64,000 bases of DNA, from positions 62,001-126,000 of the IMG/VR virus record IMGVR_UViG_3300026320_000001. One strand, written 5' to 3'. Source of the DNA: a virus. This document shows, piece after piece, positions 32,757 to 41,820 of the stretch. The position numbers and the translations under genes are program-made. The notes under the pieces are model-generated. The model searched no databases, was not told the origin of the DNA, and worked only from the letters and a program-made list of their open reading frames with translations. Within the stretch, counting starts at the first letter, position 1. The number at the start of each line of letters is the position of its first letter.

Positions 32757-33554
32757 TTACCCACCAATTTTTTTGGCGATTGTTTGAGTTGTCATAGAAA
32801 ATTGTGCGATATTTCCTTGTATTCTTAATCTATTAACTCCCGGAACTAATCTCAAAAAATGTTTATTGAATTTTGATAATCTTTTCAATCCAGTTGAAGA
32901 AGATATTGTTTGTAAACTATTATCTATAGTAATTACTTCATTAGCAGAAAGGGCGGTAAAAGTAAACATTCTATTATTATCATCAAGATTTGTTATATTT
33001 ATATTTCCACCAAAAGAATTACAAGTAAGAATATTGGATGGATATAAATAAGAACCTATATCATCTGAAATATTATTAAAAGTAATTGTAGCATCAACAA
33101 CAGGAACAACATAATTATACACAACAGTTTTTGGAAAATTAAAAGCAAATGGAGCATTACAATTAACTGTAAATTTTACTCCTGTTAATAAATTACCAAT
33201 TCTAACAATTTTTGGGTCATTTAATATTGCGTCAAAATAAACTAATTGCATATCATCTTCATCAATTTGAAGACGTTGATATGTTCTACTAGAAAAAAAG
33301 ACTTTTTGAATTAATTGAAAAAAATCAGCATCAATTTCTTCGTTACTAAAAGCTGTCATTTCAAAAGATAAAACTGGAGATGGAGTTGCACCATAAAAAA
33401 ATGGTGTTGCCCGTCTATATAATTTTTGATTTAATATTTCCATTGAACTTGAACCCATTGATTCATTAACTGCTTGTGCATCTATATTGGAAATTCTTAG
33501 TCCATATAATTCCGAAGGAATCCCCCCGTAGAGGAAAGAGCTACCATAAAACAT
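32757..33554 (-). CDS. Distal tail protein (Dit)
   Basis: 265 residues located between tape measure and hub, as in siphoviruses. N-terminus FYGSSFLYGGIPSELYGL and the block DFFQLIQKVFFSSRTYQRLQ fit the Dit N-terminal ring domain, followed by a galectin-like beta domain with a late strand VPGVNRLRIQGNIA, typical of Dit C-termini (PGxNxIxxxG). It caps the tail tube and docks the hub. Confidence 0.85.
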   Translation of the reverse strand: MFYGSSFLYGGIPSELYGLRISNIDAQAVNESMGSSSMEILNQKLYRRATPFFYGATPSPVLSFEMTAFSNEEIDADFFQLIQKVFFSSRTYQRLQIDEDDMQLVYFDAILNDPKIVRIGNLLTGVKFTVNCNAPFAFNFPKTVVYNYVVPVVDATITFNNISDDIGSYLYPSNILTCNSFGGNINITNLDDNNRMFTFTALSANEVITIDNSLQTISSSTGLKRLSKFNKHFLRLVPGVNRLRIQGNIAQFSMTTQTIAKKIGG

Positions 33555-33571
33555 ATTTTCTCCTTTCTATA

Positions 33572-33605
33572 TATAAACCCTTATTTATTATAATAAGGGT
33601 TTATA
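33572..33605. terminator. Hairpin between tape measure and Dit genes
   Basis: A 13-bp perfect stem (33572-33584 against 33593-33605) with an 8-nt loop lies just after the tape measure stop. The - strand side is followed only by TATATAG, so termination may be partial, allowing read-through into dit. Confidence 0.65.
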
Positions 33606-33610
33606 ATTAA

Positions 33611-36600
33611 CTATTCTTGAAATAAATCTGCGCGCCTATTAAAACCACGATTTTGCATTGTTTTATTTAATTCTGAAATAACTTTTTGTGCTATTTTTTC
33701 AATATCTGGAAGAACTGAACGGTCAAGATTTCCAGAAACAGTTATATCCATTAATTTCTCAATATTTATTCCTCCTGAACCAGATGATTGAACCATTGAT
33801 TGAGGTAAAATATTTGACATAAAATTATGCATTTGTTTAGGATTTATAACAAGTTCTCCGTCCATAAGCTTATTAAATTCTTCATTGGATTTTAATTTCG
33901 GTGCGCCTCCAACAAATCCAGATTTTATACCATCATGTCTATGTGGAACAACGGGAGTGATGGTAGAAGATGGTGTAAACGCTCCAGCACCTCCAGCAAC
34001 TCCTCCAAGTCCAGCCAAAGATGTTCTATATTGTTCTACTGCCATTCTTGCAGAATCCCACATTTGAACAATATCTTTATCAATTCCAGTTCCATATTCA
34101 CTATTCCAAGCAATTAAATCTTTATAAACACTTGAATTTTTATCGGCAATCAAGTCTAATGCTTGTTTATTTATATTGCCTTCTTTTGATAAATAATCAT
34201 CAATTAATTGTATTTGGTCTTGTAATGATTTTTCTTTTGCGTTATAAGAATTATCAAGTTCTTCAACTCTTATATCGTATCTTCTTTGAGCCGCTTGTTG
34301 TTCATCATCAATTTCTCTTAAGCGTAAACTATATGATTCTTCATAATTCTTTTTTTCTTGGTCAATTGAATCGGTTTGTAATTGTGAAGTTTCTTGTGCA
34401 ATTTGTTTTTCATGTTCCAATGCTTGATTTTGAAGATTATATTGTCTATCAGCAACATCCTGAGACATTCCCTTTTGTAATTTAGCGGCTTCATCTTCTA
34501 GTTGCAATTTCTTTGCTTGTGCTTCGGCACTATCATCAAGTCCTAAAACAATTATTTGTGCTTCTAAATCTGAAAGTTTTTTTTGATTTTCTTCAGTTTT
34601 ATTATTATAATCGTCTTCTGCTTTTTTAGCTTTTAATAATTCTTCTTGTGCAGATATGATTTTTAGATAAGAATCAAGCTCATCTTTTATTGCTTGTTTT
34701 CTATCATCGGCATTTTGTTGTTCATCTTCTTTTTGTCTTTGTAGACTTGTTTTCTCATCATCATAAATTTGTTTTTGTCTGTCTAATTGGTCTTTGTATT
34801 CTTTTTTTCTTTGTTCAATTACATTTTTATAATCCGAAAGTTCTTGTTTGAGATTATCTTTTTCTTGTTTCTTTATATCCTTTAACATTTCAACAACATT
34901 TTTTGTTAATGCTTTGAATGCATCTTTAGATTCTTTTGTAACCTGAGAAATTGGAGAATCTGACGATGAAGATATTTGACTGGATGCTTGTTTTACAGTA
35001 TTTACAACAGTTGCAAGTTGTTTAGCAATTTCTTGGTCTATTTTATCGCCATTTTTTAAAGTATTTAATAAAACATCTTGTTGTGCTTTATCTAAAGAAT
35101 AATATGAAGTTTTTATTTGATTCATGTATTCTTTTTGCAATAAAGCATCTTCTTTTAACTTCTCTGCCAAGCCTTTTGCGGCATAGGGAGTGATTATAAG
35201 ACTATTTGCCTGTCTTTGAAATTGTTCTATTTCCTGTCTTGTTTTCTTATATGCATTTATGTCGGCTTCATAACTTTTTTTATTTGCTAAAGAAAGTTTT
35301 TCTTTTTCAATATCAATTTCTTCTTTTTTTAAATCTAGAAGTGCTTTTAAATTAACTGTTTCATCAATTATGAAATTGCCTTGTTCATCATAATATCCTG
35401 AAACTGTAGGAAGAATATCTCTCAAATCTGATTGAACTTTAAAAAATCTTTCTTGTTCATCATTTGTTTTACTTGTTTTATTTTTTAATGATTCAAATTC
35501 TTTCCATAAATCTTTGATGGAATCTGATTGTTTATTTAGTTTAGATAAATTAGCGGCACTTTCTTTTGCATTCATAGATAATTGATTTAATTTATCTCTT
35601 GTTTCATCAACAGTATCATTAAAATAATTAAATGCTAAAACAGCCGCACCAATGGCTAGTACAGCAAATCCAAATGGATTTGCTTCCATAATTAAGGTTA
35701 ATGCCGCCCATGCATCAGTTAATGTTGTTATACCAACAGCAGAAACAATAGCCGCTCCATTGAATGCCAATAGGGAAGTGGTTATAACTCCAAAAAGTGC
35801 TGGAAGTCCACCAGCCAAAGATATTATATTTAATAATCCTGAACCAATATCATATAATGCAGGAACTAATCCACTAGATACAGTTCCTTGTATTAATTTT
35901 TCCCATGAAGCAATAAATCTATTTTGTGCGGCTTCTGCGCTTTTCAAATAAATTGAATATCTATCCATTGCAAGACCAGCAGAATTTGATTCTTCTGTTT
36001 GCAATTTCAATGCTTCGTTCATATGTCCCATAAGAACATAGAAAATATTAGCTTGACGTACACCGGCGATACTTTTTGCTATATTGGCTTGCTCTGTATC
36101 ACTTAAGCCATTCCATTTAGCTGAAACATCTTCTAATACATCAGACATATTTCTAAATTGATGTTGACTATCTCTCAATGGAACATCTATTCTTGCCAAA
36201 GCAGATTCAACATTATTTAAACCAAGACCATCTTCATCAATTTTTCCAGCTTTAATATCTTGCATACGAGCAAACATGGTTTTAAATGATTGACCAATTG
36301 TTTCTGCGCTTTGTCTGGTAACAGAACTAACTACACCAATATAACTTATTAGTTTATCAAGACTTACTCCGGCTTGTTGACCTGACGCCGCTGAATATTG
36401 TAATGCTGTTGCCAATTCACCAGCGCTTGTTGCGGCAACATTATCTACAGCTATCAATTTATCAACAACACTTGAAGCATCTTTTGCTTCTAGTTTATAT
36501 GAATTTAATGTTGCTGTTAAATAATTTGTTGCATCTGCTGTTTCAAGATTTCCAAGTTTTGAAAGCATTAAACTTGAACGAAGTAATTCTTGTGTTTCTG

Positions 36601-37339
36601 CAATGCTTTTACCTTGTCTTAACCACTCAACACTTCCTTGTGCGACTTCGATAGTTGTTGCGCCTAATTCTCTTGCAAGTCTATTATAACTTAAAGCCAA
36701 AGCATTTACTTCTTCTGGTGTTTGCGCTCCAGTTACTTGCAAGACTTGAATATTTGTCATTTCTTTATTCAAATCTTTTACATATTGAATACCTTGTTTA
36801 ATTTGATTTAATGCACCATAAACTAATCCAATACTTGTTGCATATTGTAAAGTTCTTGAAATAGCATTTGATAAACCATCAGTCCAAGTTGCAATAGATT
36901 TAGTAGAACCTTGAACTACTTTTGTAGTTTGAACAAATCCAGCATTTTGTTCATCAGTAGCATTTTTTAATTTATAAGTTTCAGTAATTAAAGTATCTTG
37001 TGCATCTCTATATTTTACAATTTGACCAGTGACATCACCAGTATTATTTGTAATATTTGTTGTTTGAACATTTTTTCCTAAATCTTGTAATTCTTTTATT
37101 CTTGTTTGAATTTCATCAAGAGATTTTAATTCCATTTTAGCATCAATAAGTTGAATTTTTGATTTACTCTTATTGATAGAACTATTAACTTTGGCTGTAA
37201 AATCGCTAACATCTTTATCGTTTATATTTAATTTTAAATTTAAACTATATTTTTTTGATAAAGTGTCAACTTCTTCTTGAAGACTTGTTGCATCTATAGA
37301 TGCTTTTAAAATTAAACGATAATCTTTATTGCTTGCCAT
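33611..37339 (-). CDS. Tape measure protein
   Basis: This 1242-residue protein sets tail length. N-terminal helices are followed by the core TP901-like domain (about 190-470: QVTGAQTPEEVNAL, YSAASGQQAGVSLDKLISYI, QSFKTMFARMQDIKAGKIDE), hydrophobic segments near 515-580 (FGVITTSLLAFNGAAIVSAV), and a long Lys/Glu/Gln coiled coil from about 800 to 1080. At 1.5 angstrom per residue it predicts a tail near 185 nm. Start ATG behind AAGGAGGAAA. Next to a recombinase that interrupts the usual chaperone order. Confidence 0.93.
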   Translation of the reverse strand: MASNKDYRLILKASIDATSLQEEVDTLSKKYSLNLKLNINDKDVSDFTAKVNSSINKSKSKIQLIDAKMELKSLDEIQTRIKELQDLGKNVQTTNITNNTGDVTGQIVKYRDAQDTLITETYKLKNATDEQNAGFVQTTKVVQGSTKSIATWTDGLSNAISRTLQYATSIGLVYGALNQIKQGIQYVKDLNKEMTNIQVLQVTGAQTPEEVNALALSYNRLARELGATTIEVAQGSVEWLRQGKSIAETQELLRSSLMLSKLGNLETADATNYLTATLNSYKLEAKDASSVVDKLIAVDNVAATSAGELATALQYSAASGQQAGVSLDKLISYIGVVSSVTRQSAETIGQSFKTMFARMQDIKAGKIDEDGLGLNNVESALARIDVPLRDSQHQFRNMSDVLEDVSAKWNGLSDTEQANIAKSIAGVRQANIFYVLMGHMNEALKLQTEESNSAGLAMDRYSIYLKSAEAAQNRFIASWEKLIQGTVSSGLVPALYDIGSGLLNIISLAGGLPALFGVITTSLLAFNGAAIVSAVGITTLTDAWAALTLIMEANPFGFAVLAIGAAVLAFNYFNDTVDETRDKLNQLSMNAKESAANLSKLNKQSDSIKDLWKEFESLKNKTSKTNDEQERFFKVQSDLRDILPTVSGYYDEQGNFIIDETVNLKALLDLKKEEIDIEKEKLSLANKKSYEADINAYKKTRQEIEQFQRQANSLIITPYAAKGLAEKLKEDALLQKEYMNQIKTSYYSLDKAQQDVLLNTLKNGDKIDQEIAKQLATVVNTVKQASSQISSSSDSPISQVTKESKDAFKALTKNVVEMLKDIKKQEKDNLKQELSDYKNVIEQRKKEYKDQLDRQKQIYDDEKTSLQRQKEDEQQNADDRKQAIKDELDSYLKIISAQEELLKAKKAEDDYNNKTEENQKKLSDLEAQIIVLGLDDSAEAQAKKLQLEDEAAKLQKGMSQDVADRQYNLQNQALEHEKQIAQETSQLQTDSIDQEKKNYEESYSLRLREIDDEQQAAQRRYDIRVEELDNSYNAKEKSLQDQIQLIDDYLSKEGNINKQALDLIADKNSSVYKDLIAWNSEYGTGIDKDIVQMWDSARMAVEQYRTSLAGLGGVAGGAGAFTPSSTITPVVPHRHDGIKSGFVGGAPKLKSNEEFNKLMDGELVINPKQMHNFMSNILPQSMVQSSGSGGINIEKLMDITVSGNLDRSVLPDIEKIAQKVISELNKTMQNRGFNRRADLFQE

Positions 37340-37381
37340 TTTTCCTCCTTCTCCTCACCAAGATAGGGAGGTGGTTATTAT

Positions 37382-38386
37382 TTAAGTAAATGCTTCATCT
37401 GACATATCCTCATCATCACGAATAACATATAATTCACTTGTTTGTGATGATTCATGTCCTAATAATTTTTGAACTACTTTTATATCGCGTCCCTGTTCTA
37501 CTACTAAACTCGTAGCACGTGACTCTCTCAAAATATGTGGGTGAAATCTTCTTCCCAATAATTTTGTAAAAATTGTTGTTCCCCATAAATTTAAAGTTGC
37601 CGGATTCAATTGTTTGACAACATGGTTATGTTTTGATACAAAAACATATGGACAATCATCATTTCCTCTAATTTCCATCCATTTTTTAATTGCCAACATA
37701 GATTCTTCATCAAATTGAAAAATTCTAATCTTACCGGCTTTTCCTTTTCCTTTACATCTAATTTTTCCAGTTAAATAATACGTGGCAGTTTTTATAATTT
37801 CATTTCCATTTTCATCTTTTACTTTTATTTCTTTTTCTTGTTTTTCTGCATTAATAACTTCTTTTAAAAGCTGAATAGATTCTGCTCTTCTACATCCGGT
37901 GCTAAAAGTAAATTTTAAATATGCTAAATGTTGCCACATTTCTAATTTTTCTAATTCTTTACACATTAAAGAATATTCTTCAAGAGTGGGAGGATTTTTT
38001 TCATTTACAAAAGCAGATGTGGGTGCAGATATTTTTTTAGTTATATAAGACCTAAAATTTAATTCTTCATAATATGTTTCAATATATGAGTTTAAAGATG
38101 AAACAGCCGCACGTTTTAATCTAACAGCAGAAGAAGAGAGTCCTCTTCTTGTCAAATAATTTTGATATAAAAGAAAATCTTTACTTTTTATTTTATCAAA
38201 ATCTTTATCTTCACAATTATCTTTAATATAACAAAAATATATACGAAGTGCAGATGTATATTGTGACAAAGTTTGGTCAGATAATTGAATACTTTCTTTT
38301 AAAAATTCTTCCACTATTTTTCTATTTTTTTGATTTATAGATGCCCATTGAACATCTGTAACTTCAGGTATTTTTTCAACTGTCAT
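37382..38386 (-). CDS. Tyrosine recombinase (integrase/Xer type)
   Basis: 334 residues. An N-terminal SAM-like core-binding domain (LSQYTSALRIYF, RRGLSSSAVRLKRAAVSSLN) precedes a catalytic domain with Arg166/167 (STGCRRAES), HILR (His284, Arg287), His311 (LLGHESS) and Tyr320 (SELYV), all in order. It should cut and rejoin DNA at specific sites: integration, dimer resolution or cassette inversion. It sits in the tail module, next to a GIY-YIG gene, away from any repressor, unlike classical integrases. No att sites were recognised. Confidence 0.9.
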   Translation of the reverse strand: MTVEKIPEVTDVQWASINQKNRKIVEEFLKESIQLSDQTLSQYTSALRIYFCYIKDNCEDKDFDKIKSKDFLLYQNYLTRRGLSSSAVRLKRAAVSSLNSYIETYYEELNFRSYITKKISAPTSAFVNEKNPPTLEEYSLMCKELEKLEMWQHLAYLKFTFSTGCRRAESIQLLKEVINAEKQEKEIKVKDENGNEIIKTATYYLTGKIRCKGKGKAGKIRIFQFDEESMLAIKKWMEIRGNDDCPYVFVSKHNHVVKQLNPATLNLWGTTIFTKLLGRRFHPHILRESRATSLVVEQGRDIKVVQKLLGHESSQTSELYVIRDDEDMSDEAFT

Positions 38387-39020
38387 TATTAATTGCTCCT
38401 CTATTTGGATAATCTTCTGGAAAATTTAATGGATGAGGCAAATTATTATTTATTATATATTCATCATATGCTTTTGCCGCATCAATTTCTGTATCATAAA
38501 TTCCAATGTGTATTGATTTATTATTTAATTTTAATGAGGCTCTCCAATATTTTTCATTTTTAAAAGAAACACCCCTATAAATAGATTTATATTTTATATT
38601 TGAACTTCTTTTTTTTGGGACTTTCATTCTTAATTTTCTTTCTTCTGAAAGATTTTTACCAAAAAGTGCCTTACGAATATTTTCTTTTGTTTCTTGGGAT
38701 GGAATCCATCCCAATGAACCTTCTCCTCCGTCAGTTAAATTATAACCATTTGGAGATTTGGTATTGAATTTTTTAATATAATAAATTTCTTTTTTTATTA
38801 GTTCTTCTCTTTCACATTTTTTAATTATATAAAATTTAAAATTATTTTCTCCATATTTATTCCAAGCATTTTGTAAATAATTATTTACATGTTTATTATT
38901 TTTTAAATTAAATTTATGAGAATTCCATCTTCCAATTATATCTAAACCTTTTCCAATATATTTTTTATTATTAATTAAATTTTCAATACAATAAATTCCA
39001 ATTATTTTATTAATTCTCAT
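38376..39020 (-). CDS. GIY-YIG homing endonuclease with AP2 domain
   Basis: Nuclease domain with IGIYCIEN, KKYIGKGL and NAWNKYGENNFKFYI, NGYNLTDGGEGS, a linker (SQETKENIRKALFGKNLSEE), and a C-terminal AP2-like domain (SIYRGVSFKNEKYWRASL, DAAKAYDEYI). 214 residues; overlaps both neighbours by 11 bp. Its C-terminus is very like that of the gene at 17425. Confidence 0.9.
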   Translation of the reverse strand: MRINKIIGIYCIENLINNKKYIGKGLDIIGRWNSHKFNLKNNKHVNNYLQNAWNKYGENNFKFYIIKKCEREELIKKEIYYIKKFNTKSPNGYNLTDGGEGSLGWIPSQETKENIRKALFGKNLSEERKLRMKVPKKRSSNIKYKSIYRGVSFKNEKYWRASLKLNNKSIHIGIYDTEIDAAKAYDEYIINNNLPHPLNFPEDYPNRGAINNDS

Positions 39021-39462
39021 TTTTCATATCCTTAATAATAATTTCAACTCTTGGATTTAATTTATCATATTGGAAGGGATGAAATTTTAATCTTAAATTT
39101 TCTCCATTATCATCTATCAAAACCCCTGCGTCAACAAATCCATCATTAATCAATTTGGGTGTAAGCAGTAAATTATCGAAATCTCTTCTCCTATGGTCTG
39201 GAAAAAAGAAAGTGTATTCAAATTCTGCTTTATTTAATTTTAAATTAGCAACATCATAATAGCTTGCTAACCAAATTGAAAATTCTTTATATTTTTGTTT
39301 CAATGAATTTTGAACCATTCTTTTTATTGATGTAAAATAATTAAAAGAAGGTGGTATCGGTTTTTTTATTGGCATAACTTTTCTCTTTGGATATTTTTCA
39401 AAATAATAAATCATATATTTTTCTAAAATATCATTATTAATTATTATTTTATATTTATTCAT
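39010..39462 (-). CDS. rusA: RusA-type Holliday junction resolvase
   Basis: 150 residues with the RusA pattern: RRRDFDN (91-97), where Asp94/Asp96 are expected metal ligands, then KLINDGFVDAGVLIDDNG with the paired Asp117/118. RusA dimers cut four-way junctions; phages use them to clear branches before packaging. ATG after a hairpin with TTAAGAATATG; weak ribosome binding site. Confidence 0.85.
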   Translation of the reverse strand: MNKYKIIINNDILEKYMIYYFEKYPKRKVMPIKKPIPPSFNYFTSIKRMVQNSLKQKYKEFSIWLASYYDVANLKLNKAEFEYTFFFPDHRRRDFDNLLLTPKLINDGFVDAGVLIDDNGENLRLKFHPFQYDKLNPRVEIIIKDMKNEN

Positions 39463-39473
39463 ATTCTTAATTT

Positions 39474-39505
39474 TATGTAGACTCTCACATAAGAGAGTCT
39501 ACATA
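39474..39505. other. Hairpin at the end of the gene at 39499
   Basis: A 13-bp perfect stem (39474-39486 against 39493-39505) with a 6-nt loop overlaps the stop codon at 39499-39501. On - it is followed by AAAATTAAG rather than T, so it is a weak terminator, or an mRNA end or processing structure. Confidence 0.55.
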
Positions 39506-39975
39506 TTAACTCCTCTTTTTTTAAATTCTGAAGAAAATAATTTTTCTAATTCTCCCTCTTCAAACATTTCATGTATAAAACGATTCCAATAATCCGCACG
39601 CTGTTTGTGTCCAAATACATCATTTACATTAAGTAAATCAGCAAGACGTTTACGCATATCTTTTCCATTTTCAAAATGGCGACCAGAACCTCTATCAACG
39701 GTCATGACTTCCCAATTATAAAATAATTCTCTTGATATATCATTTAATGTTTTACGAGTTTCTTTTAGTCGAAATGCTTCTAGAAATTCATAAGAAGGAA
39801 TTCCAGAATTATCTTCATAATTCTTATTGGGGAAATAGTCCCAATGGTATGTTTCGGCAAGTATATGGTCTTTTAATTTTTCTCTTACTTGAATGCTAAC
39901 AGATTCAATAACTTCTCTTGTTATTTCTTCCATTAGAATTCTTAATTGGTTCTCGTTTTTTATATTCAATATCAT
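39499..39975 (-). CDS. Hypothetical protein, about 158 aa
   Basis: The ATG at 39975 was chosen over a TTG at 39981; the downstream ATG at 39933 is also possible. Charged, mostly helical, with GSGRHFENGKDMRKRLADLL in the middle and HEMFEEGELEKLFSSEFKK near the end. It may be a tail-assembly or DNA-binding protein. No family was recognised. Confidence 0.5.
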   Translation of the reverse strand: MILNIKNENQLRILMEEITREVIESVSIQVREKLKDHILAETYHWDYFPNKNYEDNSGIPSYEFLEAFRLKETRKTLNDISRELFYNWEVMTVDRGSGRHFENGKDMRKRLADLLNVNDVFGHKQRADYWNRFIHEMFEEGELEKLFSSEFKKRGVNM

Positions 39976-40183
39976 CACCAAGAACTTTCTTTTTATTATT
40001 ATCCTGCTTTTTATTTATATGATTATGATTTTCATATTCGCAGGTTGGACAATATATATAATCTTTTTCATCTATAATCTCAACACCTTTAACAAGAACA
40101 GAATTATTTTCAACTCTTAGTTGAAGAATTCCACCACATTCTGGACAACGCTTTTTCAAAGTTCTTTTAAGACGACCCAACAT
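39905..40183 (-). CDS. Zinc-ribbon protein, 92 aa
   Basis: A basic start (LGRLKRTLKKRCPECGG) gives a first CPEC, and CPTCEYENHNH the second pair; the rest is a Lys/Asn/Arg-rich tail. Probably a nucleic-acid-binding zinc ribbon. It overlaps the next gene, which may start later. Confidence 0.55.
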   Translation of the reverse strand: MLGRLKRTLKKRCPECGGILQLRVENNSVLVKGVEIIDEKDYIYCPTCEYENHNHINKKQDNNKKKVLGDDIEYKKREPIKNSNGRNNKRSY

Positions 40184-40184
40184 A

Positions 40185-40724
40185 TTATTTTACCGATTCT
40201 TTCATGATTGCTCCAACAGGAGTATTTTCTAATTCTTTGCTAAAATTTTTTATAATATTATTGATATTATCTAATCCTTCTTGTGAAAAATCGAATTCAG
40301 AAATTTTTTTAAGTAAAGGATTAATTTGCATCAAGAATGACTGAACAACATAAGCAATATTATCTTTTTTATTTTTTTCATATTCTAAAGCATCTTTTAG
40401 TGCCATTTCAAATTGTGGATAATTATCAATATTTCTCTTGATTTTTTCCCAAAGACCACTAGCAATAAATAATTCTATATTGAATTCATTTTCAATATCA
40501 ACATTGGTCATTAAATCTAAAACAGCTATAATATTTCCATATTGAGCAGAAATATAATTTCTTTCTTCATTTTCAAAATATATTTGCATAAATGTATTGA
40601 TTAATATTCTTTGTTTCTCAACATTCATATAACGTTCAACTTCTATTTTTTGACCATCAAATTCAACTGAATCTAATGATTTTTGTGATTCCTTTGATTT
40701 TATCCAAGCAATCTTCTTACTCAT
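40185..40724 (-). CDS. Possible tail assembly protein, 179 aa
   Basis: Helical, acidic protein (VEKQRILINTFMQIYF, NIIAVLDLMTNVDIENEF, FEMALKDALEYEKN) lying between the tail tube and tape measure genes, the usual place of tail assembly chaperones. No slippery frameshift site into the following gene was seen. Function is inferred from position only. Confidence 0.5.
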   Translation of the reverse strand: MSKKIAWIKSKESQKSLDSVEFDGQKIEVERYMNVEKQRILINTFMQIYFENEERNYISAQYGNIIAVLDLMTNVDIENEFNIELFIASGLWEKIKRNIDNYPQFEMALKDALEYEKNKKDNIAYVVQSFLMQINPLLKKISEFDFSQEGLDNINNIIKNFSKELENTPVGAIMKESVK

Positions 40725-40773
40725 GTAATTCTCCTATTTTTTGCATTTTTTAATTATCATCTATTTTTTGTAC

Positions 40774-40804
40774 TTTTTATGACTATATACAATAGTCATA
40801 AAAA
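40774..40804. terminator. Bidirectional terminator-like hairpin
   Basis: A 13-bp perfect stem (40774-40786 against 40792-40804) with a 5-nt loop, T-rich on both outer arms. It lies in the 180-bp gap 40725-40904, which holds no gene. A second small palindrome (40849-40863, GGTCAAATTGACC) is also there. Confidence 0.7.
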
Positions 40805-40904
40805 TAAACAAAAATACTAAAGATAAAAAATCATAAAAGTTATTTCACAGGTCAAATTGACCCGTAAATTCATTGATGAAATGACTGTTTTATCAATAGT
40901 ATTA

Positions 40905-41534
40905 TTATTTAATTAAAGACATAATCCAATCTGTTACTGGTTTGATGGTCATTACAAAATATAATGCTCCACCTCCATAAATTAATATTTTAGGTAGATT
41001 TTGTTTTATAAAAACTACCGAATCTATTTTTCCTTTGTTATCAACATCACTTATTTTTTGATTCATTTGAATAACATCATTTTTGATTGTGGTTATGTCA
41101 CTACTATTATCTTCAACTTTATTTCCAACTTTTTCTGTAAAATTTTTTAGTTCACCGACAGTTTTATCAAATCTTTCAAGTATGTCAGAAAACCTATTGA
41201 TAGTTTCATCAAATCTTTCTGCAAAAAGACCAAACTTAGTAATTGTTGCATTCATATCAACATAACCATCTTCTAACTTTCTAATTTTACTTATGTGTTC
41301 ATTTAATTCAGCCCGATGAGAGCGTATTTGTTCCTGAATACTGGCTTGTCCATTTCCCCTTACCAATATTTTATCATGAATTTTGAAACCATTTTCAAGA
41401 CGTTCAACATTTGGATTTATTGTATTAATTTTTTCTTCTATTGTTCTTAGTCTATTATGGTATTCATCGTTTAATTTTGAAAGTCTTTCGTACTCATTAG
41501 ACAATACAGCTAATCTTTCACTTTCCTCTCCCAC
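40905..41534 (-). CDS. Coiled-coil protein with C-terminal membrane span, 209 aa
   Basis: Heptad-rich coiled coil over about residues 1-165 (LSNEYERLSKLNDEYHNRL, FAERFDETINRFSDILERF, VGNKVEDNSSDITTI), then a hydrophobic span (LPKILIYGGGALYFVMTI) and a short end. The layout resembles XhlA-type haemolysin/holin accessory proteins, with a longer coil. It could help lysis or anchor a complex. Not a certain match. Confidence 0.55.
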   Translation of the reverse strand: MGEESERLAVLSNEYERLSKLNDEYHNRLRTIEEKINTINPNVERLENGFKIHDKILVRGNGQASIQEQIRSHRAELNEHISKIRKLEDGYVDMNATITKFGLFAERFDETINRFSDILERFDKTVGELKNFTEKVGNKVEDNSSDITTIKNDVIQMNQKISDVDNKGKIDSVVFIKQNLPKILIYGGGALYFVMTIKPVTDWIMSLIK

Positions 41535-41557
41535 ATAACACCTCTCTAAATAAAATT

Positions 41558-41767
41558 TTATATATCCAGTTCTATTGCATCACCAGATTTTTTATTTTCA
41601 AAATTTCCAATTATTTTTTCACCATTACCATTATTATCAATAACAATATAGTTTTTACCAACAGCAATAATTTTATATAATTGTTTCATAAATTTCTTTT
41701 TTTCTTTTTTTGATTCTTCTTTATATTCTTTTTCTTCCTTAAAATCATTGAACATAAACACCTCCAA
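41558..41767 (-). CDS. Small Lys/Glu-rich protein, 69 aa
   Basis: An N-terminal charged stretch (FNDFKEEKEYKEESKKEKKK) is followed by a beta-rich end (LYKIIAVGKNYIVIDNNGNG). AGGTGT ahead of the ATG. Function unknown. Confidence 0.5.
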   Translation of the reverse strand: MEVFMFNDFKEEKEYKEESKKEKKKFMKQLYKIIAVGKNYIVIDNNGNGEKIIGNFENKKSGDAIELDI

Positions 41768-41776
41768 TTTAAATAA

Positions 41777-41810
41777 TAAGCGATATAAGAAAAAATTCCT
41801 ATATCGCTTA
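41777..41810 (-). terminator. Terminator after the tail tube gene
   Basis: An 11-bp perfect stem (41777-41787 against 41800-41810) with a 12-nt loop sits just below the stop of the tail tube gene at 41821. No strong T run follows, so it may be partial. Confidence 0.6.
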
Positions 41811-41820
41811 TATCTAATTA

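Noticed and set aside
34021-34485. 154-codon frame on + inside the tape measure gene
   Set aside because: Leu/Phe/Tyr-rich antisense of a coiled coil; no start signal.
37340-37381. attP site beside the tyrosine recombinase
   Set aside because: The 42-bp gap shows only a short GGGAGG-type palindrome (ccacctcccta region) and no convincing core with arms.
40185-40200. Programmed frameshift between tail chaperone genes
   Set aside because: No X-XXY-YYZ slippery heptamer at the end of the 179-residue gene, and the next gene is a separate zinc ribbon.
40725-40904. An 18-codon frame (ATG near 40861 on -) in the intergenic gap
   Set aside because: No ribosome binding site, too short, overlaps palindromes.
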